A stretch of DNA of 35,441 nucleotides from Methanobacterium sp. UBA279. Its GTDB lineage: Archaea; Methanobacteriota; Methanobacteria; Methanobacteriales; Methanobacteriaceae. The notes under the pieces are model-generated. The model was not told the DNA's origin. It searched no databases and worked only from the letters and a program-made list of their open reading frames with translations. Positions 24,665-32,738 of this stretch are shown here, in pieces (position 1 is the first letter of the stretch; the number at the start of each line of letters is the position of its first letter). The stretch is taken from assembly GCA_002502855.1 (NCBI GenBank), contig DAQK01000044.1, positions 1 to 35,441 of the forward strand. The letters run 5' to 3'. The translations under genes and the position numbers were made by a program.

Positions 24665-25432
24665 TTGGTTACAGTGAAATGCAAAGAATGTGGCAAAGAA
24701 TACAATATAGAGGAAGGAGATAAACTTTCTGATTATATATGTGCTGATTGTGGAGGGAATTTAGAGTATAAACGATATTTGGGAAGGAAACCTGATGGTT
24801 TAAAGGACAAGGGTTCAAAAAAACCGGTTAAATCAATCCTTATTATTTCAGCTATAGCTTTAATTGCAATATTTACAGTATTAGCCGTTTTTACTAATAC
24901 AATTCCTCTAGAGAATCTAACTACTAATAATTCTACCTCAAATAATAATTCCACCAATTATATACCAAATGAAACCTATGCCGGTCATGGAATAACCTTT
25001 AATTACCCAGCGGGGTGGATACAGATGTATAATCTTAACGCTCCCAGCCGGTGGGGTTTTGGTAATCCGGTTGTAGCATTCTTTGAACCAGAAGGCAATA
25101 AAACTGAGTCTGATAGTATTACCACCTATTTCTACATTAAACAGAGAGGTGTGACTTCTTTAGACCAGATGATTGAGGCTTACAGGATTGATATTGCAGA
25201 GATAGGACAAACCTATGTTTCACATCGAAACATAACCGTTAACGGTATGAGGGCAGTGGAGCTAATAAAGGAGTGGAATGTTAGTGGTAGACCATATAGG
25301 GCTATTACGGCGCATATCGAGGTCATTCCCGGGTCTTTGTATTACAGGATTGGGTGTGTCACTCCTCAAGACGAATGGAATGAATCTCTTCCTAAATTTG
25401 AAATGGTGATCTACAGCTTCAAACCGTTATAG
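24665..25432 (+). CDS. Zinc-ribbon, single-span membrane protein with PsbP-like exterior domain
   Basis: A 255-residue protein. The cytoplasmic N-terminus is a zinc ribbon (Cys6, 9, 26, 29; CKECG and CADCG), followed by one transmembrane helix (about 57-78, ILIISAIALIAIFTVLAVF), an Asn/Ser/Thr-rich linker with several sequons, and an exterior domain from about 107 to 255 beginning HGITFNYPAGWIQM, the pattern of PsbP-related proteins common in Methanobacteriales. The function is unknown; the layout suggests either membrane anchoring of an exterior domain or signalling to a cytoplasmic zinc ribbon. The start is a TTG with GGGGGAT 7 nt upstream. It is transcribed separately from the pseudopilin pair, after a 177-bp AT-rich gap. 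Confidence 0.75.
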   Translation: MVTVKCKECGKEYNIEEGDKLSDYICADCGGNLEYKRYLGRKPDGLKDKGSKKPVKSILIISAIALIAIFTVLAVFTNTIPLENLTTNNSTSNNNSTNYIPNETYAGHGITFNYPAGWIQMYNLNAPSRWGFGNPVVAFFEPEGNKTESDSITTYFYIKQRGVTSLDQMIEAYRIDIAEIGQTYVSHRNITVNGMRAVELIKEWNVSGRPYRAITAHIEVIPGSLYYRIGCVTPQDEWNESLPKFEMVIYSFKPL

Positions 25433-25578
25433 GATTAAGAAATATTTTGCTATTCAGTCCATGAATTTCTTTTTTTATCAATTTTTACTAATTTTTTAAC
25501 AATATATCTACCCAAATAATTTATCAATCTGGGAAATTTACCAATATTCTTAAAAAATTTTGGTCAATTACCAGTACA

Positions 25579-25606
25579 TTTATATTAATATGGAAATATA
25601 CTAATA
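25579..25606 (+). promoter_or_regulatory. TATA box and imperfect dyad upstream of the Lrp gene
   Basis: TTTATATTAAT is a TATA candidate. It overlaps an imperfect inverted repeat, TATTAATAT-gga-aATATacTAATA (25583-25606), about 33-56 bp before the Lrp start, a fitting place for autoregulation. Confidence 0.4.
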
Positions 25607-25638
25607 CCATTCACAGATGTTTTTGTGGTGAACATGAA

Positions 25639-26091
25639 ATGGATGAAATAGACTCGCGGATAATTCATTCACTGATCCAAAACTCGAGGATCACCCTCTC
25701 CCAGATGTCCAAGGACATAGACGTGCCTGATGCAACCATATCCAACCGGCTTAAGAAGCTTGAAAAAGACGTGATCAAGCAGTATACCTTAATACTGGAT
25801 TATGATAAGATTGATTTGAAAATTACTGCGATAATAATTATTCAAAGCGAATCAGAAAAACATAAAGATGTTGAACGGGAATTATCAAGCCTTGATGAAG
25901 TATCAGAAGTTTACAGTATTTCTGGTGAATACGACATCCTTATTAAGGTATGGGCGCGTAGTTTAGATGAATTAAACAACATTATTAATTCAAAAATACG
26001 TTCTGTGGACGGAATCGAAGATTTAACCGAGATGATCGTAATGGAAAGGGTCAAAGAAGGGGTGGTGCCACTAACCGAACCCAAGGAATAA
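25639..26091 (+). CDS. Lrp/AsnC family transcriptional regulator
   Basis: A 150-residue feast/famine-type regulator. The N-terminal helix-turn-helix starts MDEIDSRIIHSLIQNSRITL and continues LSQMSKDIDVPDATISNRLKKLEKD; the C-terminal RAM/AsnC effector and oligomerisation domain runs from about 60 to 140 with KHKDVERELSSLDEVSEVYSI and SGEYDILIKVWARSLDELN. The ATG has GGTGA 7 nt upstream. The gene lies only 25 bp before the MgtE-like sensor gene and may be co-transcribed with the magnesium sensor and transporter genes. The ligand is not predictable from sequence; a link to metal homeostasis is inferred from position only. Confidence 0.92.
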   Translation: MDEIDSRIIHSLIQNSRITLSQMSKDIDVPDATISNRLKKLEKDVIKQYTLILDYDKIDLKITAIIIIQSESEKHKDVERELSSLDEVSEVYSISGEYDILIKVWARSLDELNNIINSKIRSVDGIEDLTEMIVMERVKEGVVPLTEPKE

Positions 26092-26116
26092 AAAAAGAAC
26101 TCCAGGAGGTGAATTA

Positions 26117-27355
26117 ATGTACCTCAGCGAAATTATTAAAAAACCGGTATTCGATGGAGCAGGCAAGAAAATAGGAAGATTAAAGGATGCTATAGTATCT
26201 TCAGAGGTTTCTTACCCAATAATAAAAGCGATAATAGTTGATAAAACCGATAAAAAGACAATTACCATTCCTTATAATTATATTGATAGTATCGGTAAGG
26301 AAACCAAATTAAAAACGTCCCTCGATGAAATAATGGAATATAAAATACAAAACATGGATATAAGACTCTGGGAAGACGTTCTAGACAGGCAGGTAGTGGA
26401 TATTGAGGATAGAAAGGTTAGAAGAGTTAACGATATAAAGATATCCCGCAGCCACGGTTACTATTACATAATCGGTGTTGATATAGGTTTTTACGGTATC
26501 CTGAAGAGGCTGGGACTGGAAAGTATAGCAAAGCCCATGCGGGTTAAGTCAAACGAGAACATAATCGCTTGGGCAGACATCGACACCCTGAACCAGGACT
26601 ATTCCAAACTGAAATTAAAGGTCCCCAAACAGAACATTAAAAAACTCCACCCAGCAGATATAGCGGAAATAGTGGACCAGTTAGGACTCAACGAATCTAT
26701 AAATATCCTGAACAGCCTGGATGATGAAGCAGCAGCCGACACATTAGAAGAAGTCTCACCGGAAAGACAGGCCTATCTCCTGGAAGGTATGGAAAGCCAG
26801 CGTGCTGCAGAAATCTTAGATGAGATGGACCCCGACGACGCGGCAGACGTACTGGGAAATTTACCTGAAGAGAAAGCCGAAGAACTCCTGGGCTTACTGG
26901 AGCCGAAGGAGTCTAAAGATATCCGGATATTACTGAAATATCCAGAAAACACAGCCGGCGGAATCATGACCACCGAATACGCCTGCATAGAACAGGACCT
27001 TACCGTAGGCGAGGTGATGAAACAGCTCCGTGAGATAGCCAAAGATGTGGAAACCATCTACTACGTATATGTTGTCTCAAAAGACGGTGAATTAACTGGA
27101 GTTATTTCATTGAGGGATATTTTACTGGCTGATCCTGATAAAAAGATTTCTGAAGTCATGATAACACCGGTGATAACCGTTGATATCCTGGAAGAAGAGG
27201 AAGAGGTGGCCCAAAAAATAGCCAAATATAACCTACTGGCATTGCCGGTCGTTGAAGATGAGAATAGGTTAAAGGGAATAGTAACTGTAGACGATGCTAT
27301 AGATATCGTTTTACCTGTGGCCTGGAAAAAGCGGGTTCCAAGAATGTTCAGATAA
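26117..27355 (+). CDS. Pore-less MgtE-type sensor: PRC-barrel, MgtE N-domain and two CBS domains
   Basis: A 412-residue soluble protein. Residues 1-70 and 82-160 look like two PRC-barrel domains (YLSEIIKKPVFDGAGKKIG; VLDRQVVDIEDRKVRRVNDI). Residues 176-280 are the MgtE intracellular N domain with helical repeats (LHPADIAEIVDQL, DEMDPDDAADVLGNLP). Residues 283-400 are a CBS pair entered by TAGGIMTTEY, the hallmark of MgtE magnesium channels. The five-helix MgtE pore is absent: the protein ends ten residues after the second CBS. In MgtE these parts bind Mg2+ and gate the pore. A strong AGGAGGTGA precedes the ATG, and the NRAMP-related transporter follows by 22 bp, so it probably senses Mg2+ or nucleotide and controls that transporter. 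Confidence 0.88.
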   Translation: MYLSEIIKKPVFDGAGKKIGRLKDAIVSSEVSYPIIKAIIVDKTDKKTITIPYNYIDSIGKETKLKTSLDEIMEYKIQNMDIRLWEDVLDRQVVDIEDRKVRRVNDIKISRSHGYYYIIGVDIGFYGILKRLGLESIAKPMRVKSNENIIAWADIDTLNQDYSKLKLKVPKQNIKKLHPADIAEIVDQLGLNESINILNSLDDEAAADTLEEVSPERQAYLLEGMESQRAAEILDEMDPDDAADVLGNLPEEKAEELLGLLEPKESKDIRILLKYPENTAGGIMTTEYACIEQDLTVGEVMKQLREIAKDVETIYYVYVVSKDGELTGVISLRDILLADPDKKISEVMITPVITVDILEEEEEVAQKIAKYNLLALPVVEDENRLKGIVTVDDAIDIVLPVAWKKRVPRMFR

Positions 27356-27377
27356 AAAAAAAAATTATGGTGGTTAA

Positions 27378-28634
27378 ATGGATATCCGAATTTTCACCAG
27401 GGTATTTAGAAGTCCTTTCATATTGAGCCTGGTGGTGTTTATTTCTATAATGGGCCCGGGAATCATTACCGCCAACGTGGATAACGACGCCGGCGGCATA
27501 ACCACCTATGCACTGGCCGGTTCCCAGTTTGGATACGACCTGCTCTGGCTCTTCATCCCCATGATCATAGCCCTGGCCATCATCCAGGAGATGGGCGTCC
27601 GGATGGGAGTGGTATCCGGCAAAGGGCTGGCAGATCTGATACGGGAGAAGGTAGGGATAAAGTTAACCTTCCTCATGGCCATGGCCTTACTGGCCGCTAA
27701 CATGGGAAACATCCTGGCAGAATTTTCCGGGATCTCAGTTAGCAGTGCAATTTTCGGTGTCCCCAACTTCGTTGCCCTGCCGGTAGCTGCTCTGGTAGTC
27801 TGGCTTCTGGTGGTTAAGGGCACCTATAAGAGTGTGGAAAAAGTCTTTCTAGCCGCATCACTGGTTTACCTATCCTACATCGTGGCAGGATTTCTTTCAC
27901 AGCCCAACTGGGGTCTGGCCATACATAACACATTCGTACCGCAGATAATACCTACCGAAGCCTATATCACCATGATAATAGGGCTGGTAGGGACGACCAT
28001 CGCCCCCTGGATGATGTTCTACCTGCAATCCACCATAGTTGAAAAAGGAGTATCCCTAAACAACCTGAAATACTCCAAGGCAGACGCTGTTCTAGGGGCG
28101 ATAGTGGTAAATATTGTGGCATTTTTCATAGTCATAGCCTGCGCAGCCACCATAAATGCCAACGGCATCCAGGTTAACGATGTTGCAGATATATCCCGGG
28201 CACTGGTTCCATTCGCTGGCCAGTACGCCAGCCTGTTATTTGCATTTGGATTTCTAAACGCATCTCTATTTGCCGCAAGTATCCTACCATTATCCACGGC
28301 TTACTATGTATGTGAAAGCCTCGGGTTCGAGGCGGGAGTTTCCAAGAGTTTTAGAGAAGCACCAGTATTCCATGGACTGTATCTGGGCCTTATCATACTG
28401 GCGGTCATAATTATAATGATACCAGATATCCCCTTACTCTCCATCTTATACTTGTCACAGGTTGCAAACGGTATCCTGCTACCATTTTTACTGATACTGA
28501 TGCTACTCATCATCAATGACAAAAAGGTCATGGGTGAGCATGTAAATTCCCGGCTGTTCAACGTAATTTCCTGGGCCACCGTAATAATAGTGATGAGTTT
28601 AAGCATAGCACTGGTGGTAACCAGTCTGATATAG
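27378..28634 (+). CDS. NRAMP-related transporter, magnesium-type (NRMT-like)
   Basis: A 418-residue membrane protein of the NRAMP/SLC11 family with about eleven helices. In transition-metal NRAMPs, helix 1 carries DPGN and helix 6 carries MPH. Here helix 1 reads NVDNDAGGITTYALAG (Asp35, Asn36, Asp37) and helix 6 reads GTTIAPWMMFYLQS (Ala209-Pro210-Trp211), so the sulfur ligand that selects Mn2+/Fe2+ is replaced by Ala. This pattern is the one reported for NRAMP-related magnesium transporters of bacteria. Mg2+ uptake is therefore the best prediction; proton coupling is uncertain. GGTGG lies 4-5 nt before the ATG. It forms an operon with the MgtE-type sensor upstream and converges with the methyltransferase gene. 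Confidence 0.88.
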   Translation: MDIRIFTRVFRSPFILSLVVFISIMGPGIITANVDNDAGGITTYALAGSQFGYDLLWLFIPMIIALAIIQEMGVRMGVVSGKGLADLIREKVGIKLTFLMAMALLAANMGNILAEFSGISVSSAIFGVPNFVALPVAALVVWLLVVKGTYKSVEKVFLAASLVYLSYIVAGFLSQPNWGLAIHNTFVPQIIPTEAYITMIIGLVGTTIAPWMMFYLQSTIVEKGVSLNNLKYSKADAVLGAIVVNIVAFFIVIACAATINANGIQVNDVADISRALVPFAGQYASLLFAFGFLNASLFAASILPLSTAYYVCESLGFEAGVSKSFREAPVFHGLYLGLIILAVIIIMIPDIPLLSILYLSQVANGILLPFLLILMLLIINDKKVMGEHVNSRLFNVISWATVIIVMSLSIALVVTSLI

Positions 28635-28657
28635 AAATTAAAATAAATGGAGTTAAT

Positions 28658-29254
28658 TTAACTTATTAAAACAGCAGTTATAACCACCATCTCCTCAAAA
28701 AAACCCTTCTCCCGGGCGGTTATAGAAGCTTTAAAACCGAGTTCTTCCAATTTTTCCAGGGTCTCCTCGTTACCTGATAGTGTTGACTGTACCATCTGCA
28801 CCTTCCCACCGGGATTCAGATGGTCCTTCACTTCAGCGAGGAATCTGTCTATCACTTCCCTCCCGCTGGGACCACCATTCCAGGCAGCGTCCAGTTCGCC
28901 GTCAACTGTTTCATCTTCAGCGGTCGGGAGGTAGGGTGTGTTAAATAATATTAAGTCGAATTTCTCATCTTTAACTGATTCAAACAGGTTTCCCTTTCTC
29001 AATTCCACGTTGTATGCCTTGTTGACGATGATATTCTTAAGGGTGCAGTCCAGTGCATAGGGGTTGATATCGGTGGCTATAACCATCCGTGCTTTCCTGG
29101 AAGCCAGGATAGTTATAAGCCCAGTCCCTGTCCCGATTTCCAGCGCACGGGACATCCGCTCCACTTCTAGATTGTCGGCTAATAGAAAGGTATCTTCTGA
29201 TGGTTCGTAAACCTGCGGGTGAGTTTGGTACTTGATGTCTTTGTATTCCTGCAT
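28658..29254 (-). CDS. HemK2/Mtq2-like protein glutamine-N5 methyltransferase
   Basis: A 198-residue class I SAM-dependent methyltransferase. It has the HemK2-specific N-terminal motif VYEPSEDTFLL (15-25), the SAM-binding LEIGTGTGLITIL (38-50), the acidic IATDINPYAL, and the catalytic loop LFNTPYLP (103-110). The loop is usually NPPY; here it is NTPY, a substitution that retains Asn and Tyr. Archaeal and eukaryotic members methylate the GGQ glutamine of release factor aRF1/eRF1, usually with a Trm112 partner, which is not in this window. GGTGA lies 4 nt before the ATG. It sits downstream of the srp54-rsmA cluster, where archaea often encode it. Confidence 0.85.
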   Translation of the reverse strand: MQEYKDIKYQTHPQVYEPSEDTFLLADNLEVERMSRALEIGTGTGLITILASRKARMVIATDINPYALDCTLKNIIVNKAYNVELRKGNLFESVKDEKFDLILFNTPYLPTAEDETVDGELDAAWNGGPSGREVIDRFLAEVKDHLNPGGKVQMVQSTLSGNEETLEKLEELGFKASITAREKGFFEEMVVITAVLIS

Positions 29255-29636
29255 CTTTTCACCTAAGTCATTTTATTGGAATTCAAGGTCTTATTTGAAA
29301 TTCAGAGTATAGATTGATTTAAACATTTCATATGGCATCGTTCTAATCTGTAAAAGACACAATATTGTGGTGCTGATCTGCAGATTTCTGAGTACTTACC
29401 AGAAACCTTTGATAGAATTAATGGATTTTTAGGATACTTAATTTAAGGTTCTGATAGCTGCTTCCTTTTCTACAGGTTGTGCCTTTCCGGGCATCTATCA
29501 TACCTTCAGCTAATCTGTTTAAATTTAATTTGTTTTTTTAAGATGAATATAAATCTTTTCCGGGTTTCTTTAGTGGAGATTTTTCGGCTGTAACTGTCTG
29601 TTTTCATAATATCCTGTTTTTAATTTCTAACGAGTT
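29255..29636. other. 382-bp gap without a convincing gene
   Basis: The region is AT-rich and separates two minus-strand genes. It holds T-rich stretches that would end the upstream transcript and the promoter of the methyltransferase gene. A minus-strand frame of about 38 codons (about 29435-29550) with NRLAEGMIDARKG and TCRKG is open between stops but lacks a supported start, and I do not call it a gene. Confidence 0.4.
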
Positions 29637-29960
29637 CTAATCCAGTTTCCCTTTAAATTTGTCGATAACGGTTGGTAAACATTTTAAGACTGACGTGAGA
29701 CTGGAATGGTGCAGATTCAGTACAACAGCACCGGTGATCTCGTCAAAGGTTGCACCTCCATTTTTAGCTATAAACGCATGTAGCTTAACACCATCCAGGT
29801 TTTGATGTGCGGTTAAAATGGCGATATTTACGAGTTGCTTCGTTTTAGAATCCAAGCCTTCCTGTGACTTTTGGGCTTCAACCAGATCATTGAAACTGGC
29901 TGCCAGTTCTGGAAATTCTTCCTGGAATAGTTCATAGGGATTTTGTTTCAGTACGGTCAT
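29637..29960 (-). CDS. Carboxymuconolactone decarboxylase family (AhpD-like) protein lacking the CxxC pair
   Basis: A 107-residue all-helical protein of the CMD/AhpD family, recognised from LDSKTKQLVNIAILTAHQN, GVKLHAFIAKNGGATFDEITGAVVL and a final hydrophobic helix. AhpD-type members have a catalytic Gln-Cys-x-x-Cys; here the equivalent reads QNLDG (residues 53-57), so both cysteines are replaced, by Asn54 and Gly57. A peroxidase or thiol reductase role is thus unlikely, and the actual function is unknown. There is no Shine-Dalgarno sequence; a minus-strand TATA-like TTATAATT (about 29984-29991) lies 25-31 bp before the ATG, which suggests a leaderless mRNA. It is divergent from the zinc-finger reading frame at 30021. 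Confidence 0.8.
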   Translation of the reverse strand: MTVLKQNPYELFQEEFPELAASFNDLVEAQKSQEGLDSKTKQLVNIAILTAHQNLDGVKLHAFIAKNGGATFDEITGAVVLNLHHSSLTSVLKCLPTVIDKFKGKLD

Positions 29961-30020
29961 AAATAATAGATGTAATCTTTGCTAATTATAATTTTTTAAT
30001 AGTAAGAATTTAGGACCTTA

Positions 30021-30208
30021 GTGGAATGTCCAGAATGTGGTGGAGTAGGTACTGTCACTTGCTATAATACAGTAACAGGTGGAGAAAGCTGTGAAGGTAC
30101 TGGAATTGTTCAGGGAGGGCAGCAGCAGGTAGGATATGTCACATATGTAATGGGTTGGGTTATATAACCTGTCATACTTGTGAGGGTGAAGGTTATGTGA
30201 CAGAATAA
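30021..30208 (+). pseudogene. DnaJ-type Cys-rich zinc-finger mini-gene, apparently frameshifted
   Basis: From a GTG at 30021 (AGGA 5 nt upstream) one frame encodes ECPECGGVGTVTC and then ESCEGTG, and ends at a TAA near 30165. A second frame, shifted by one base, is open through the region and encodes CHICNGLGYITCHTCEGEG, ending at the TAA at 30206-30208. Together they give the four CxxCxGxG-type motifs of a DnaJ zinc-binding domain, though the second motif is stretched (Cys...GGESCEGTG), hinting at a second lesion. The full-length product would be about 62 residues. Either a one-base indel broke a small zinc-finger gene, probably near 30100-30130, or the sequence has an error there, or it is a programmed shift. 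Confidence 0.6.
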
Positions 30209-30258
30209 GCCCTTGTCGAATATTAATCAGTGAATATATTAATTCGGGTGAATATCCA

Positions 30259-31086
30259 CTATATTTCCAGAAGAACCTTCAACTGACCAGAAATATACAG
30301 TACTTCCTCTGGATCCAGTTTCACCACTCTTTTATCCACTAATTCATCATCCAGCTTCTGAACTATTTCCTTTCTAGTTTTCTTATCTAAATCTGCTATC
30401 TCATGGAAGGAATCAATGAGTGCATTGCGTGTTTTCTTCCTCTTATGCTGAAAAAGCGCCCGAGAAACCTTGATTAAAAATTCATCTACTTCCACTTTTT
30501 TATCTGGCTTTAATTTGATGACGGCCGAGGATATTTTAGGTGGGGGATGGAAATTTTCCCGGGAGACCTCAAAGAGCATTTCCACATCGGCGCAGTAGTG
30601 TGTCATCAGGGATAATCTGGAATAATTCGAATCACCAGGACAGGCCACCATCCTCCCTGCAAATTCCAGTTGATACATAAGTATGGCAAAGTCAAAGTCG
30701 TGTTTGAGTATCTTGAATGTTATGGGGGATGAGATCTGGTAGGGTAAGTTGGAGACCACCTTGTTAAATTCAGGGAAATCTATTTTAGTGGCATCTGCAA
30801 CCAGGACTTCCACGTTGGATATTCCAGATTCCTTCAGTCTCTTCTTTAAAATAGCAGCGATTTTCTGGTCCTGCTCAACAGCGATGATCTTTCCAGCTTT
30901 ACTGGCCATGGGGATGGTTAAAGTCCCTATGCCCGGGCCTATTTCAAGTATGGTGTCATCAGACGATAATTCGGCATGGTCTAGAATTTTAAGGACAATA
31001 TTCCGGTTTACCAGGTAATTCTGTCCTTTTTTCTTGTTCAATCTGATGTTGTACTTCTTTAAGATCTGGAGGGTGTCAGTTAACAT
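30259..31086 (-). CDS. rsmA: 16S rRNA dimethyladenosine transferase (RsmA/KsgA/Dim1)
   Basis: This enzyme dimethylates two adjacent adenosines in the 3' hairpin of small-subunit rRNA during ribosome assembly. The 275-residue protein has the N-terminal LNKKKGQNYLVNRNIV, the SAM-binding LEIGPGIGTLTIPM, IIAVEQDQ, and the catalytic VVSNLPYQISSPI with the NLPY motif, followed by the C-terminal helical domain with NFHPPPKISSAVIKL. The length is usual for archaea. The ATG lacks a clear Shine-Dalgarno sequence and lies 40 bp after the DUF655 gene, so the start could also depend on coupling or be less certain. It is the last gene of the rpl21e-rpo4-DUF655-rsmA cluster. Confidence 0.95.
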   Translation of the reverse strand: MLTDTLQILKKYNIRLNKKKGQNYLVNRNIVLKILDHAELSSDDTILEIGPGIGTLTIPMASKAGKIIAVEQDQKIAAILKKRLKESGISNVEVLVADATKIDFPEFNKVVSNLPYQISSPITFKILKHDFDFAILMYQLEFAGRMVACPGDSNYSRLSLMTHYCADVEMLFEVSRENFHPPPKISSAVIKLKPDKKVEVDEFLIKVSRALFQHKRKKTRNALIDSFHEIADLDKKTRKEIVQKLDDELVDKRVVKLDPEEVLYISGQLKVLLEI

Positions 31087-31126
31087 TAGAATATAAAAAA
31101 TAGATAGTTTATTAGAACTTAAAGGT

Positions 31127-31705
<579 letters not shown>

Positions 31706-31774
31706 AGTCAACCACCGCACTCTATAATTAGTAAAACTTTAAACCCAGAAATATTGGGTAATTCATTATTTCAT

Positions 31775-32113
31775 TTATTCTTCTTCACGATATTTGTTAA
31801 TTATCTCGAGTAATGTTTCCATTTCCTCTTTCTTGTGTGATCCTCTTTCTTTTGCAAACATCAACCTCATATCGGCCAGATCTTTGGGCATTATATCTGC
31901 CAGTTTAACTGCCTGGCTTTTTTTGATGATTTCTTCCATTTCCTTGACCAGTTTAGCTGCAGTTTCTGCATCGGTCTTTACAAATTTGGTTACATGGTCC
32001 AGGGCAAGATTTTGCTCATAGTTGAGTTCAAGGGTCTTTGAGCGTTCCTCTAACATCTCTTTAACTTCAGCACTGGTGATGGGATCAGTTTCAATAATTT
32101 TCTTTCCAATCAT
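31775..32113 (-). CDS. rpo4: DNA-directed RNA polymerase subunit Rpo4 (RpoF)
   Basis: Rpo4 pairs with Rpo7 to form the stalk of archaeal RNA polymerase, which helps open promoters and binds emerging RNA. The 112-residue protein matches the family: N-terminal MIGKKIIETDPITSAEVKEM, the helical core LNYEQNLALDHVTKFVKTD and the HRDC-like C-terminal LADIMPKDLADMRLMFAKE. It begins 4 bp after rpl21e, so the two genes are surely co-transcribed. rpo7 is not in the window. Start ATG preceded by GAGTGAT. Confidence 0.94.
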   Translation of the reverse strand: MIGKKIIETDPITSAEVKEMLEERSKTLELNYEQNLALDHVTKFVKTDAETAAKLVKEMEEIIKKSQAVKLADIMPKDLADMRLMFAKERGSHKKEEMETLLEIINKYREEE

Positions 32114-32117
32114 TGAA

Positions 32118-32408
32118 TCACTCTTGCATTTTAAGATGTTCTGGTCTTATAATCAACTGTTTTGGTTTATTTCCATCGTTTATTTCCACTATATATGCTC
32201 GGCCACGTTTTTCGGATACTTTCCCTGTCTTCCCATGGAATCGGGGGTGGGGTTGTCCCTTATGTACACTGGGATCTATTATGATATGCACTAAATCGTT
32301 TTCTTCGAATGTCTGCATTTTTTTAGTTATGGGATTGGTACGTCCCACTCTAGTAGTTGTTTTAAGTTTATAACGTGTTTTACTTCGAGAACCTCTTGAT
32401 CTTCTCAT
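32118..32408 (-). CDS. rpl21e: Large-subunit ribosomal protein L21e
   Basis: A 96-residue basic ribosomal protein of the archaeal/eukaryotic L21e family, with the N-terminal MRRSRGSRSKTRYKLKT, the SH3-like core DLVHIIIDPSVHKGQPHPRFHGKTG and the C-terminal RAYIVEINDGNKPKQLIIRPEHL. The length matches the family and the basic N-terminus fits rRNA binding. GGAGGT stands 7 nt before the ATG. It is the first gene of the rpl21e-rpo4-DUF655-rsmA group and is preceded by a 330-bp AT-rich promoter region. Confidence 0.96.
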   Translation of the reverse strand: MRRSRGSRSKTRYKLKTTTRVGRTNPITKKMQTFEENDLVHIIIDPSVHKGQPHPRFHGKTGKVSEKRGRAYIVEINDGNKPKQLIIRPEHLKMQE

Positions 32409-32738
32409 TGGTAAACCTCCATTTGAACCATAAAATTTGTTAAATTAAAGCCACTCCTCTTTGAGGATTATTTAAATTCTTGAAGAATCTTCTAAAATTT
32501 TTTTGAGCCTAAATTTTCCGCTCACAATACTCTATCTAAACTAAAAATCCGCTTATTTTATAAGAATATAATGGTAAGAACTCTTTATAACGGTGTTTAT
32601 AGATAAATATAGCTTTTATCGGAAATTTTTTATAACAATATTTTTTCTGTTTTTATGGGTTTATAATGTTATCTATAAAAAGATAACTTTCCTGGTATAA
32701 TATGAATGGCCTGAACTTCTTGAAATTTTAAGTGTTAC
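32409..32738. promoter_or_regulatory. 330-bp AT-rich region: rpl21e promoter and pus10 3' end
   Basis: The region carries several minus-strand TATA candidates: ATTTAAATAAT near 32467-32477 (close to rpl21e) and CTTATAAAATAA near 32552-32563. GAAGA-A-TCTTC (about 32482-32492) can form a small hairpin. GTTATCT (32668-32674) and AGATAAC (32681-32687) form a perfect 7-bp stem with a 6-nt loop, about 50 bp beyond the pus10 stop codon. TTTATAA occurs four times. No open frame looks like a gene. Confidence 0.45.

Noticed and set aside
29435..29550. Minus-strand frame of about 38 codons in the gap before the CMD-like gene
   Set aside because: No ribosome binding site or TATA box at a suitable start and no recognisable family; length is within chance for AT-rich sequence.
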